Positions 1 to 21,311 of a DNA stretch of 64,000 nucleotides are shown one piece after another (position 1 is the first letter of the stretch; the number at the start of each line of letters is the position of its first letter). The notes beneath the pieces were generated by a model. The model ran no database searches. It had not been told where the DNA came from and worked only from the letters and a program-made list of their open reading frames with translations. The position numbers and the translations under genes were made by a program. This DNA is from Leptidea sinapis (Eukaryota; Arthropoda; Insecta; Lepidoptera; Pieridae): contig NC_066287.1 of assembly GCF_905404315.1 (NCBI RefSeq), positions 558,001 through 622,000 of the forward strand, written 5' to 3'.

Positions 1-515
1 AATGAAGCTATATATATAGGGAATAGAGGAAAATCACATTCACTCACCTTTACATAATACATCAAGAAACAAAATAATAAATTTGATCAGATTTTTTCTA
101 ATTTTGATCACTAAAATTCGATTTTTGTTTGTTCTTCCTAAAACGCGGTACAGACTGAAGCGATTACAACTGTTCAAAGATGGCCGCTTATGAGATTGTG
201 AAAACTGTATACCACTATTGTAAAAGTAAATATCAGAAACATAGATACTTGCATTTTAACACTGTTCCCCACCTTACCCTAAACATAATGAGCGCTAATC
301 TAGCGACGGTAGTTGGTACTCTACGGGCGTAAAATATTTAATAAAGATAACGCAGCGCCATCTCATAACCTGGGTACACTGATTGTATATAATGAAAACA
401 TCAGAGGCACATCTATCCAAAGAGTATAATATATAATATATAGGGAAAAGAGAGCTTTCTCTACGCATTATGAGCTGTCTATTTGAAAAATAAAACAAAA
501 ACTATAACGCACAAT
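1..515. other. HINT1 3' flank, no gene seen
   Basis: AT-rich sequence downstream of the HINT1 stop codon, which is on the minus strand. The only open frame of note (295-498, minus) has no recognisable motif and is probably chance or part of the HINT1 3' UTR. No repeat with clear ends was found. Confidence 0.5.
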
Positions 516-521
516 TTTAAT
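516..521 (-). terminator. possible HINT1 poly(A) signal (ATTAAA)
   Basis: Read on the minus strand this is ATTAAA, the common variant poly(A) signal, 18 bases after the HINT1 stop. Another ATTAAA lies at 337-342 (minus). No canonical AATAAA was found on the minus strand in the first 538 bases, so the real cleavage site is uncertain. Confidence 0.3.
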
Positions 522-538
522 TAATTAACAGACTATAA

Positions 539-11687
<11,149 letters not shown>

Positions 11688-12052
11688 TTTTAATGATGTT
11701 CCAAGTTTCCAACTGCTAACTTGATACCTACTTCTCGGCCTGCTCTTCTGAATTCTGATATCTGCCAGGCGCTAGCTGACAGTTTAGGTACGTCAGGATC
11801 AGCTGTGAGTTATCAGCTGTTTCACAGTCTCACTACTCACTGGTCAGATGCTAATAATATGCTATTTTTTTTTAATTTTTCATGTTTTGAAAACACAGGA
11901 ACACGGCAAGCCACCGGTGGAATGTAGAGGACTGCAAAAGAGAATTTAAACACGGACTAAGGAGTAGCCATACGCAACAGGAGTTATGAGTTCTAAAACT
12001 AGTTTAAAAACGCACAGCTCACAAGATTACCTAAATCTCATTGCTAAATCAG
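11688..12052. other. HINT1 upstream region
   Basis: The first part should hold the HINT1 5' UTR and promoter. No clear TATA box was found on the minus strand. A GATCAGCTGTGAG block near 11798 resembles ATCAGCTGTGAG near 16828, possibly a further short repeat pair. Confidence 0.35.
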
Positions 12053-12078
12053 GCCATAAAATTAAAAAAAAATACGAA

Positions 12079-12205
12079 GTGCAGTCGTCCACCAATCGGA
12101 CGATAAAAATTAATAAGTCGTCCGATTATCGGATCGGATGAAAAACAAAATGAATCGTCCGCTAAATTTTTCAACGTGTCCTTCTGTAATTTTTTTTAGG
12201 TATTT
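12079..12205 (+). repeat. left inverted repeat of the 4.7-kb element
   Basis: Pairs with 16666-16787. It contains internal short inverted CGTCCGAT/ATCGGACG motifs, so it can itself fold. Confidence 0.7.
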
Positions 12206-12411
12206 CATTCCTAAAAAGTCGAAAAGTTGCTGTTTAATAATACCTACTCATTCAAAAATATTGAAATAATAAACAGTCGTTTCAAGTAAACTGTATATTT
12301 ATAATTATATAAAAAAAGGATTAGGATTATTGAAAACAATTAAAATTTTATAATTTTCAATACTTTTCAATGAGTATTTTAATCGCGGGTAGGTTACGAG
12401 AGATTGAGATG

Positions 12412-13618
12412 CAGTGGCGGCTTATGCTTATTGCCGCCCTAGGCCCTGTCTGATATACCGCCCTTTTTGGTCAACAAAGTTCTATATATTTTGATTCACA
12501 ATTGTTATTAAAATATAGCTTTTATTTTTTACACGACTCATATTGCGAAGCATTAGAGAGTGCTCTATCTTTTATTCAAATATAATTATTAAATAATATT
12601 TTTTCTATTAAAGTCTAGCTAGCATAACAAATAATAATAAGCATTTTTTTTCAAAGTATAATAATTTATTGCTCAATTTGTAAATCTCTTCTTCCTGGCC
12701 TTTCTTTGTCCAAGCAAAAGTATTAACTATGTCATCGTAATCAATTTCTTGATATAGTTGAGCTTCAAAAGACAGTAATGTCAAAGCATTAAGTTTATCT
12801 TGGCCCATACTTGCGCGTAAATAAGATTTAACTATTTTCAAGGTGGAAAAAAATCTTTCTCCTGAAAAATTTTAGCGGGTATACATTTTTTTTTATTTAT
12901 ACTTATGATACAGATCACGATAATATATACGTATATAGACTTAGCGGCAATCGGTGCAATTTTTAATGTGGAAAAAAACCGTTCGAACGGCGTGTTGCGG
13001 GTCTAAATTGGTTGATTCTTTCTTGAGATATCGTACGACAAAAATTTTGTTTACACACACACGCCGGGACGTCATGCTGAAACTACTCAGAATAGCTTCC
13101 TAGGCTAGGACCTCAAACCATCAACAGATCCGATGAGAACAAGATTTTTGAAAACCGAGGTAAAAACTAAAACTTCCCCATTTTTGTTTTGAAATTCTTC
13201 GATTTACAAAGAAAAAGCGGAAAATTAAAAACCAATAAGTAATTTCAAATGCTTTATATACTTATATGTAAGAGTAATCTTATCAAAGATAAGTGAAAAA
13301 GTTATTTAGTAATTCGAAAAGAAGCTTATTAATTTAATTGTTTCTTTTTAATAACCTTATTCGATAATTAGACTATAATTGATTCCATCAAAATATTAAT
13401 AATGCACCCTCAAATTGAAAAGTCAATAAAAAATGAATTATATTATAGACCGTAGAATTTTTTTAATAAATTCGAAAATAAAACAGAGCCAATTTTAAAA
13501 TAAATTTTTGGTATATTTCTTCGGCTCTTAAATTTTAACGTTCTGAAAATTTTTCCGTCCCCCAAATCGTGCCGCCCTAGGCCCGGGCCTCACGGGCCTA
13601 TGCGTTATTTCATCACTG
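12412..13618 (-). mobile_element. hAT element remnant with perfect 8-bp TSD
   Basis: Bounded by the 8-bp direct repeat TTGAGATG at 12404-12411 and 13619-13626. The ends are CAGTGGCGGCTTATG and, on the other strand, CAGTGATGAAATAACGCATAGG, i.e. the CAGTG terminus typical of hAT elements, with GCCGCCCTAGGCCC-like subterminal blocks on both sides. The 1207-bp body keeps a C-terminal transposase fragment on the minus strand. Confidence 0.88.
12608..12872 (-). pseudogene. hAT transposase C-terminal (dimerisation) fragment
   Basis: Reads FSGERFFSTLKIVKSYLR, then SMGQDKLNALTLLSFE. This is the classic hAT C-terminal dimerisation segment (AERxFSxLKxIKxxLRxxM, then a L-L-x-I/F-E helix). The RNase-H-like catalytic core upstream is missing, so this is a relic. 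Confidence 0.85.
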
Positions 13619-13626
13619 TTGAGATG

Positions 13627-14268
13627 GATATAATATCAGGATAAATGTAAGGTTTACTATCTTTCACCGAGCTTAAAAAATATTAAGTTAATATTTTAAT
13701 GTAAACAATAATTATATAACATATCTTACAAAAATCTGTAGCTTTACAAACCTCATATAAGTCACTTTAGGCATATATTATTCCACTTCCATCTCGTGAG
13801 CTTACTAATTTGTAGTACTCAAAGTAACTATTCACAGTTAACAAGTCTATGCAACTCGTGCAGTTTAAATGATGGCATAGAGATCTCACCACAAAACTAG
13901 CTATATATACAACTATATGCTATAAATATATTCACAAGCTCGGTTATGTAAATTATGTATATTTACTAGATGTAAACGAGACATTATGCCTCCATTTTCT
14001 TCTAAGTTATAAAATAACCGTCACTTTCTTTCTCATTTGCATCTAATGATGCAACGGACTAATGTCCGTGAAGATGGAGCAGTTGTCTTAATGTTATACA
14101 GTTAAGAAGAACATACTAACATTTTCTAGTGTTTCGGGTTCATTAGCGCAGAGTTTTCTGATTTCAACGATTTTAGTTCCATGTGGCACAACAGTTTCCG
14201 AAAGATGCCATTTAGTTGTTTGGCATTAGGCTTATCATTATAGCCACCACGCATACATATAGCCCCAA
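13627..14268. other. intergenic, nothing recognised
   Basis: AT-rich DNA with short direct TATA-rich stretches. No coding signal or repeat family was recognised. Confidence 0.4.
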
Positions 14269-14269
14269 A

Positions 14270-14580
14270 AATAATGCAGCGGATATCATGGATTTCAAAC
14301 ATGATCCCAAATTCATTATCTGCACCCTCAAGAACTATCCATATTATTGAAATCATAATTTTGTGCGGCGGCCATCTTGTATTTAAGAAATTAACCCAAA
14401 TTTGTTCTTCGCACCTCGAGAAACTCGGATACGATATCCGTATTGTTGAAATCATAGTTTTGGGTGGCGGCCATCTTAAAATTTCAAAAATGATCTCAAA
14501 TTCGTTCTCTACACCCTCGAGAACCTCAGATTGGATATCCATATTGTTGAAATCATAATTTGGCGCGGCGGCCAAAATAG
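14270..14580 (-). repeat. 100-bp tandem repeat (three units), inverse of the 1.9-kb repeat
   Basis: GCGGCCATCTT-type blocks recur near 14370, 14470 and 14570, a period of 99-101 bases, each unit also with TTGAAATCATA and a CTCGAGAA block. On the minus strand this is the AAGATGGCCGC repeat seen at 1886-2022. The 171-codon minus frame at 14126-14641 is open only because of this repeat. Confidence 0.75.
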
Positions 14581-14740
14581 TAGTTTTATAAATAATTGCT
14601 GGCAACGGCACCTCTATCGTCTCGCTTTTTCGTTTCATCAAATTTCAAATCACAACTATTCTAAAGAAGTTTGGCTTCAAAAAACTTATGACGAGTTTAT
14701 TTACCGATTTTATCACATTTTCAAGTACGGACTGGCATAC

Positions 14741-15050
14741 TTAGTCCAGGGTCGATAATTTTTGAAACCAAAAAAAATTATAGTAGGATGAAACCCATTG
14801 GAAACAGACAAGAATATAACAAAAAAGAAAAAAAAATCTGATCGGGCGATCTGAGTTCGGGAAGTGGAAAAGGGGGGGTGTTTTAGGGTAAAAAACGGTT
14901 TATCTCGTTTTCGGGATAGTCCTATAAGTCCTATGGCAAAGTTGTAGGTAATAAAAAGATCTACAACTTTTGTTTTCACACTTTTTTCACACAACCTCAA
15001 AATTTATGTGAAAAATTCAAAATACCAATTTTTTGGTTTTTTATTTTTAT
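14741..15050 (+). repeat. dispersed repeat with AGTAGGATGAAACCCATTGG
   Basis: Contains the AGTAGGATGAAACCCATTGG block at 14782-14801, preceded by AGGGTCGATAATTTTTGAAAC. Both match, in reverse, the palindromic copy at 48512-48672. The right part, with AAGATCTACAACTTTTG, may belong to the same element; its end is not defined. Confidence 0.55.
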
Positions 15051-15382
15051 CCTTTACACAAAAAAAATGTTTTCACGAAATATTGTATAGAGTTACCTTT
15101 TTATGTCCCAAATACACTGTAATTTATTTAAACTGAATTATTTATTCACCTTATTTTGACTCAAATATCGGAAAAGAACCCTTATTTTCAATCGATAATT
15201 CACCCGTCAAAATATTAGCTGTTTTCAAAAAGATTGTGTGATTTCTATTCATTGAAATCTTTACTGCCCAATGGTGTTAAAAAAAGTATATGACGAGGAA
15301 ATAACCTCTGTATTGTTTTTAAAAGGTGTGACGTCATTACTGTTGACATCACAATTGCTATCTTGCTGAAGATCACTCATTG

Positions 15383-15601
15383 GTTCTTCCAAAGAAAACT
15401 ACACGAGTAAGTATTTTATTACTTTCGTTTATTCAATAGGCAGCGTTACGACGTCCCAGAGAGGTCCGTACCGTACGACAGCCCGAGCACGACTGACTCG
15501 AGTGTCGACCGTGTGGCTGTATTTATAGGACCCGGCGCATGTGCTACTCCACGTGTTTTTGAGCAGATACGGCCATTCTGACAGGCGGTGCGCGCTCTAC
15601 A
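15383..15601 (-). mobile_element. possible solo LTR, minus strand
   Basis: On the minus strand there is, in order, a TG start (TGTAGAGCGCGCACCG), a TATA-like CCTATAAATACAGCC (near 15515-15530), a GC-rich stretch, and GAATAAACG plus AATAAAATAC poly(A)-like signals near 15415-15440. That order is the U3-R-U5 layout of an insect LTR. No 4-6 bp duplication was found at the ends, so the boundaries and the call are tentative. Confidence 0.35.
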
Positions 15602-16497
15602 CCAGCCGTAGGTTGTCGAAGGTTCTCGTATAGTTGTCGAAGATTCTCGTAAAGTTCTCGAATATTCTCGTAGAGGATTGAGTGTTCTCGTAGATTTCTT
15701 ATAGATGTTCTTATTCTTAGAGAAATGGGATATTCTCGTAGAGGATTGGTATTTTTTCGCAGAGTTCTCGGAGATTCTCGTAGAGGATTCGGAGGTTGTC
15801 ATAGAGGTTTCGGAGGTTCTCGCAGAGTTCTCGGCGATTCTCGCAGAGTTCTCAGAGATTCTCGTAGAGGATTCGGAGGTTCTCGTAGAGGATTCGGAGG
15901 TTCTCGCAGAGTCCTCGCAGATTCTTGTAGGTTCTTGTTGACCTGCAAGTATAGAAAGTTTTTATGAGTAGTGCATCTGTTATCAACTTGAGTTCCTTTG
16001 TTGTAGTTACATAATCACAAATGCTATAATTATAACTGAGGATTCTCATAGGTTCTCGTAGAGTTCTCGATGAACTGCAAAAATATAAAGTTTTATGAGG
16101 CTTTTCTGACGTTCTCGAAGAGTTCTCGGAGGGTCTCGTAGTGTTCTCGGAGGGTCTCGTAGAGCTCTCGGAGGGTCTCGTAGAGTTCTCGTTGAACTGC
16201 AAAAATATAAAGTTTTATGAGGCTTTTCGGAGGTTCTCGTAGAGTTCTCGGAGGGGCTCGTAGTGTTCTCGGGGGTCTCGTGGAACTCCCGGAGGGTCTC
16301 GTAGAGTTCTCGGAGGGTCTCGTAGAGTTCTCGGAGGGTCTCGTAGAGTTCTCGTTGAACTGCAAAAATATAAAGTTTTATAAGGTTTTTCGGAGGTTCT
16401 CGAAGAGTTCTCGGAGGGTCTCGTAGAGTTCTCGGAGGGTCTCGTAGAGTTCTCGGAGGGTCTCGTAGAGTTCTGGGAGGGTCTCGTAGAGTTCTAA
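15602..16497. repeat. 21-bp minisatellite with higher-order structure
   Basis: About 900 bp of variants of the 21-mer GGAGGGTCTCGTAGAGTTCTC. The array is interrupted at 15938, 16071, 16193 and 16356 by a second block starting TGAACTGCAAAAATATAAAG followed by TTTTATGAGG, giving spacings of 133, 122 and 163 bases. Because 21 is a multiple of three, frames stay open on both strands and spell heptapeptides (NSTRPSE on minus, RRGFGGS or LVEDSEV on plus). These frames are by-products of the repeat. Confidence 0.9.
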
Positions 16498-16665
16498 ATG
16501 TTGAAATGAAATGGAAATTTTTAGTTTAAAATACCAATATTTACATACATTTGAGTAGGTAGTTAAAAAATCAGCCAAATTTATTATATGTTTACTTAAA
16601 GAGGGAATTATAAAATAAAAAAAAAACACATTCCGACTTGAGGACTAGCATCGTCATGAAATAAG

Positions 16666-16787
16666 TAAAAAAAAATTGACAGAAGAAGAAGTTGAAAATA
16701 CTTTAGCGGACGATTAATTTTGTTTTTCATTCGATTATCTGACGACTAATTATTAATTTTATTCGTCCGTTTGGCGTACTAGCAACT
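16666..16787 (-). repeat. right inverted repeat of the 4.7-kb element
   Basis: Reverse complement matches 12079-12205, including the AATCGTCCGCTAAA and ATGAAAAACAAAAT blocks. It abuts the right copy of GCCATAAAATTA. Confidence 0.7.
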
Positions 16788-16799
16788 GCCATAAAATTA

Positions 16800-17198
16800 T
16801 GTCATAGGCTCCAAAAAAAAAGTCCTTATCAGCTGTGAGCTGTCTGTTGAGTGTTGACACTTGGCGGTTCAGCATTCACTGTTGAGTGTTGTTGCCACTC
16901 GACTGTAAGGGCGAATCGCGTATAAACAAATGGAATTGAAAATTTTGCAATAAATGTATTACACGCTACAAAATTTTGTCAAATTTGAATAAATTATTGT
17001 TTTGATATATCTTGCTTTTATAGAGGGGATTACAAAGCGACACCAAAATGTGAGGTTTTGAGACATTCCAGTTTCGAAATATTTTCAATATTTACAAAAG
17101 ATGTTTGTACAGCTGTTTACAGTTATTACATTCCAAATTACAGTTGTAAACGAAGAGACACGATAATTTTATAAGATTGAACAGCGTATCGACACAAA
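16800..17198 (+). promoter_or_regulatory. MGAT1 5' flank and 5' UTR
   Basis: This 400-bp stretch must contain the start of MGAT1 transcription unless there is an upstream non-coding exon. GTTGAGTGTTG repeats near 16846-16890 are seen. There is no convincing TATA box at a suitable distance; a weak TTGATATATC lies near 16999. Confidence 0.3.
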
Positions 17199-17469
17199 AT
17201 GCGTTTCAATTTACGTAAAATTATTGTATTTTGCACCGCAGTGTTAACTTTGTGGTTTGTGTTAATGTATTCGTCATTATTTGTTTCACCACAACCAAAC
17301 CGTCAGAATAATGTATTAGAATTAGAGAAAAGAATAGAAGGAATCAGAAACCAACTAGATGATCAAGTGAAACAAAGTAATTCTCTTCTAAGTAAGGTAC
17401 AGAAGCAATTAAAGAAAACTAAACATGACAAGACTGTTCAAAAGACCCAAGATGCTTACGATGATCAGA
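17199..17469 (+). CDS. MGAT1: MGAT1 exon 1: anchor and stem
   Basis: 271 bases: residues 1-90 plus one base. Contains the tail MRFNLRK, the hydrophobic anchor and the charged coiled-coil stem (ELEKRIEGIRNQL). The donor is GTAAGT at 17470. The Met at 17199 is the only in-frame Met before the anchor. Confidence 0.93.
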
Positions 17470-18018
17470 GTAAGTAATATTTAATAAGAATATTGTATAT
17501 TTTACTAGCTGGTAACTGGTTCACTTTCCAATTATTTCAAGTTTGTTTATATAGGTGCTGACCCGGCAAACATTGTTTTAATTATATTAAGTAATTATTA
17601 CTTCCCTATGTCCTCTCATTGAATGAATTTCATTTGTAATTATTTGTTTTACAAATATATTTCATAGTCAAAAATATATAAGTTTCGGATAAGTAATCAG
17701 CTACATATCACACATACCTTCTCCAAAACACACTGCATCTTATGGTACAAGTCATATTCCGATCCTTTTATTAGATTTCACAGTATAACTGAAGAAAATA
17801 ACTGGCCATATATTTATTAGTATAATATAGATTGTTGACATAGACTCTGATGTCACAGAAGCCCCCCAAAAGTTTATTTTTTAATTTAATAATAATAAAA
17901 TGTTTTTATCACAAATTTAATGTTTGATAACTTTTAGGATGTCAAAAATCAAATGTAGTATTTTTAATAATCATGCATCATCATGCACCCTATTATGTAT
18001 ATGTATAGGTTTTGGGTA

Positions 18019-18050
<32 letters not shown>

Positions 18051-21000
18051 CTAGATAGAGCCTCTTGCTGTTAGGAAACACATGAATGTAAACACTAAAG
18101 TAGTAAACCTGGCTTACATGAATAAAGCCAGGCTTACTACTTATGTGTCCATGACAAGCTACATCTTACACTCGCGACATGTATGTCAGATGTTCAGATC
18201 TGGTTAACTACAGGCCTATTATTATTTCCTCTTTGCTAAATAATAGAAGGCACTGTGGCCAGCTTTTAGTGGGTCACCAGTTGATCATTGACCGACAGTA
18301 TGGCTTTCACCATGGTCGGTCGGCTGGTGATCATCTGGTATACCTCACACATAGATGGGCGGCGGCTATTGAAAGCAATGGAGAAGGCCTGGACATAGCT
18401 AAGGCCTTTGATCGTGTATGGCACATGGCGTGTCTCGTAAAACTGCCATCATTTGGGATTCCCGAGAATTATTCAAGTGGGCTACAAGCTTCCTCACTGG
18501 TCGCAGCATACAATTTGTTGTCGATGGTTATTGCCGGAACCAGAAGCCTGTGTGCTATCTCCTACACTGTTGCTGTGTTGGGAAGGCCTCTCTTGGGAAG
18601 GTCGCAGAATAGGCTAAAATGAACCTTGTCTTTATTGCGCGTTTACCACTCAAAACCCCCATTTGTATCACCTCTGGTCTGGCACTCCAGTATCTGTGAA
18701 CGCTGGACCACTTGGCGTTGCGTAGAGACGTCGCTTCATTGACACGGGGAGTTTTCCGAAGAGCTGTTTGATCTGATACCTGCCGCCGAATTCCACACTC
18801 TCACTACACGCCACAAATTACGAAATCATCCACACCACCTGGATATATGTCATTCACCCACAGTGTGGTTTACATACAACAACAAACTGTTTAATGAAGC
18901 TCCTTGTGCGGTGTTTCCATGATGATAAGGCATACCGCCAAAAAAAGTAGGAACGCCTTTCTAAAAGGCCGGCAACGCTCTTGTGAACTGGTGTTGCAAG
19001 AGAAAGTGCGGTGATCACTTACCATCAGGTGTCCCGTACGGTCGTTTGTCCTCCGCTTGCATAAATAAATATTCAGTGTCTGTTACATATTACTTCTATA
19101 TTATACTACTATGTATTAGGTACGGCACGCTCGACGTCAATCCTTCACCCATTCTGCACCGCGTGCCATTACAATTCCTTATCTGAAGTTTTATGATTAT
19201 GATAATATACAAATCAACTAGTTACGGTCACCAAAACGCCTCGCCCGTAAGCTTCCCACTCGGTTACAACCCTCTGTTCACATGCTTGTATTCCGTTGAC
19301 CGCGCACTGCCAATTGCAATGTTACGGTCGAGGTGAGTTGCGAGTGATTCACGCGTGGCGACGCTTCTGCGTACACCGTGGCCCCACCCCATTCACTCTT
19401 CATTCCCAGCCTTTCGAACGTGACGACCGTTTTCCTTGTTTGTTTCTTTCATTTAATCTTCAAGTTTATCTCTTAACGAGGTAGGGCAAATTGCTCACAG
19501 ATTTAACAGCTTGTGGAATACGCTCAACGCGCTGTCCGCTCGCCACCTCTTGCGGACAGTGTTGAATAATTTATGACATGACTAGGTTTATTTTTCCCAA
19601 CTTTCCATAAGTATTTATTAGATAGAACTATAGTCGTGTAAGTGTATCTAAATAACAAAACAAATTGCATATAAATTAAATATTTATCGCACCAAGTGAC
19701 ATCATACAAGTGTAATTTCCGTTTGTAGTTACTTTTACGACATAATATAGGTTTAAAGATCAATTATTCTCATTGAAAAAATAAACTTTCACTTACATGA
19801 GAACAATATTTGTAAATAATACTCTATGAATCGTCCGTTTCATAAACATACGTATAAATCTAACTATAAAGGTATGCACTAGATAAAATTAAAAGTGCCT
19901 GCATCTTTGATATCCGAAGATAGTCCATTGTACAGTTTAGCACATCCATAGATACCTAATTGTTTTCAGTCCATAATCATTGGTCCTTAGTAGACAGTCG
20001 AAAGCGATTCCTACACTATTGCCCAAACTTAATCCGAATAATGGTGAGCACCCCAACGGGTCACACATCACTAAACAATCACAATCGGCGTAACGGACAA
20101 TCCTAAGTAGATGTTTTTTTAATGAAAATACGTGACGAAACGAGGAGGACGTTCATCTGATGGTAATCGATACGATCTGCCCATTACAATGCAGTGTCGC
20201 TCAGGATTGTTGAAAAACCTAAAAATTCTGAACGGCACTACAATTGCGCTCGTCACCTTCAGACATAAGATGTTAAGTCTCATTTGCTCAGTAATTTCAC
20301 TAGCTATGGCGCCCTTCAGACCGAAACACAATAATGTATACACATTATTGTTTCACGGCAGAAATAGGCGCCGTTCGCTGATGGGTACCACACCCATAAT
20401 CTAGCCGGCAAACCTGTGCAAAGGAGCCACCCTCTAGTAAATGGTGGCTGTCTGGCGGAGGTTGAAACAATCACTCGTGTAATCCTGGATTGTGCACAGG
20501 CCAACCAACGGGTAAAAACCTTAGTAAATACAATGTCCCCCCAAGAAGTCTACGAACACCCCAGAAATGTTCTGAACTTCTCGAAGGAACTGGGCTGGTT
20601 GGAATGACTTGAACACTGCATGTTATATTAGCTTTGCATTTTTTAGAGGCCGCAATTTTAATTTTAGGACATGTGTGGGGAGTCAATAGAAGCTTAACAC
20701 CAAGTTTGTGAGGTTGCCGCCCTTGTCCCCCGGCCGCCATCTTGGAAAAAAGGGTTCAAACACCGTTATCGCGATATCTCAGGAACAATACGTCGTACAA
20801 AAAATCCGTATGCACATATTTTGTAGCAAATCCCTTTGCCTAAATATGTACATAACTTTTTGCCCTTAATTTAAAATTAAAGAAGTTATAAGCAAAAAAC
20901 TGAGAAAATTTCTATAAAATTTTCTTTTTTGCTCTATAACTTTTTTTTTAACATTTTACAAAAAAAATACTTCAGACCAATCTTGTAGATAGTCTTTTGA

Positions 21001-21263
21001 CGAAAATTGCGTCCTCTAAAAAATGCACTATTCGGTCCATAAATTGTAACATTTCAATAAACTATATGTAAGCCTAGCTGACCCGACAGACGTTGTTCTG
21101 TTCATAATAAAAAAAAACTCTTGCGGGTGGAATTTCGTAAAATCCGTTCTTAGCTGACCTCTAGATACTCGGCGAAAAGAATACTCCTACCAAATTTCAA
21201 GTCTTTAGCTCTAAAGGTTCCAGAGATATCGTGATGAGTGACTATATACGTGGAAATCTCTTA

Positions 21264-21311
<48 letters not shown>

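Larger units (their letters stand above)
12053..16799. mobile_element. candidate 4.7-kb long-TIR DNA element (non-autonomous)
   Basis: About 120-130 bp of sequence at 12079-12205 is repeated in inverted orientation at 16666-16787; shared blocks include CGGACGA, AAAATTAATAA, GTCGTC, ATGAAAAACAAAAT and AATCGTCCGCTAAA. Immediately outside, the 12-mer GCCATAAAATTA occurs as a perfect direct repeat at 12053-12064 and 16788-16799. Long TIRs with a 9-12 bp duplication fit Mutator-like elements, but no Mutator transposase is visible. The inside holds other repeats (hAT, tandem repeats, LTR-like DNA). A 14-base A-rich segment between the left duplication and left TIR is unexplained. Confidence 0.5.

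Noticed and set aside
12065..12078. A-rich run next to the left 12-mer as a retrotransposon poly(A) tail
   Set aside because: The run is on the wrong side and strand for a tail given the inverted-repeat structure; left unexplained.
14126..14641. 171-codon minus-strand frame
   Set aside because: Spans the 100-bp tandem repeat; the peptide repeats with the same period and matches no gene.
15602..16497. Regularly spaced repeats resembling a CRISPR array
   Set aside because: Eukaryotic context, contiguous degenerate 21-mers without unique spacers, no cas genes.
15446..16629. Several 70-120 codon frames with heptapeptide repeats on both strands
   Set aside because: They follow from the 21-bp minisatellite (period divisible by three), exist on both strands at once and have no start context or splice sites.
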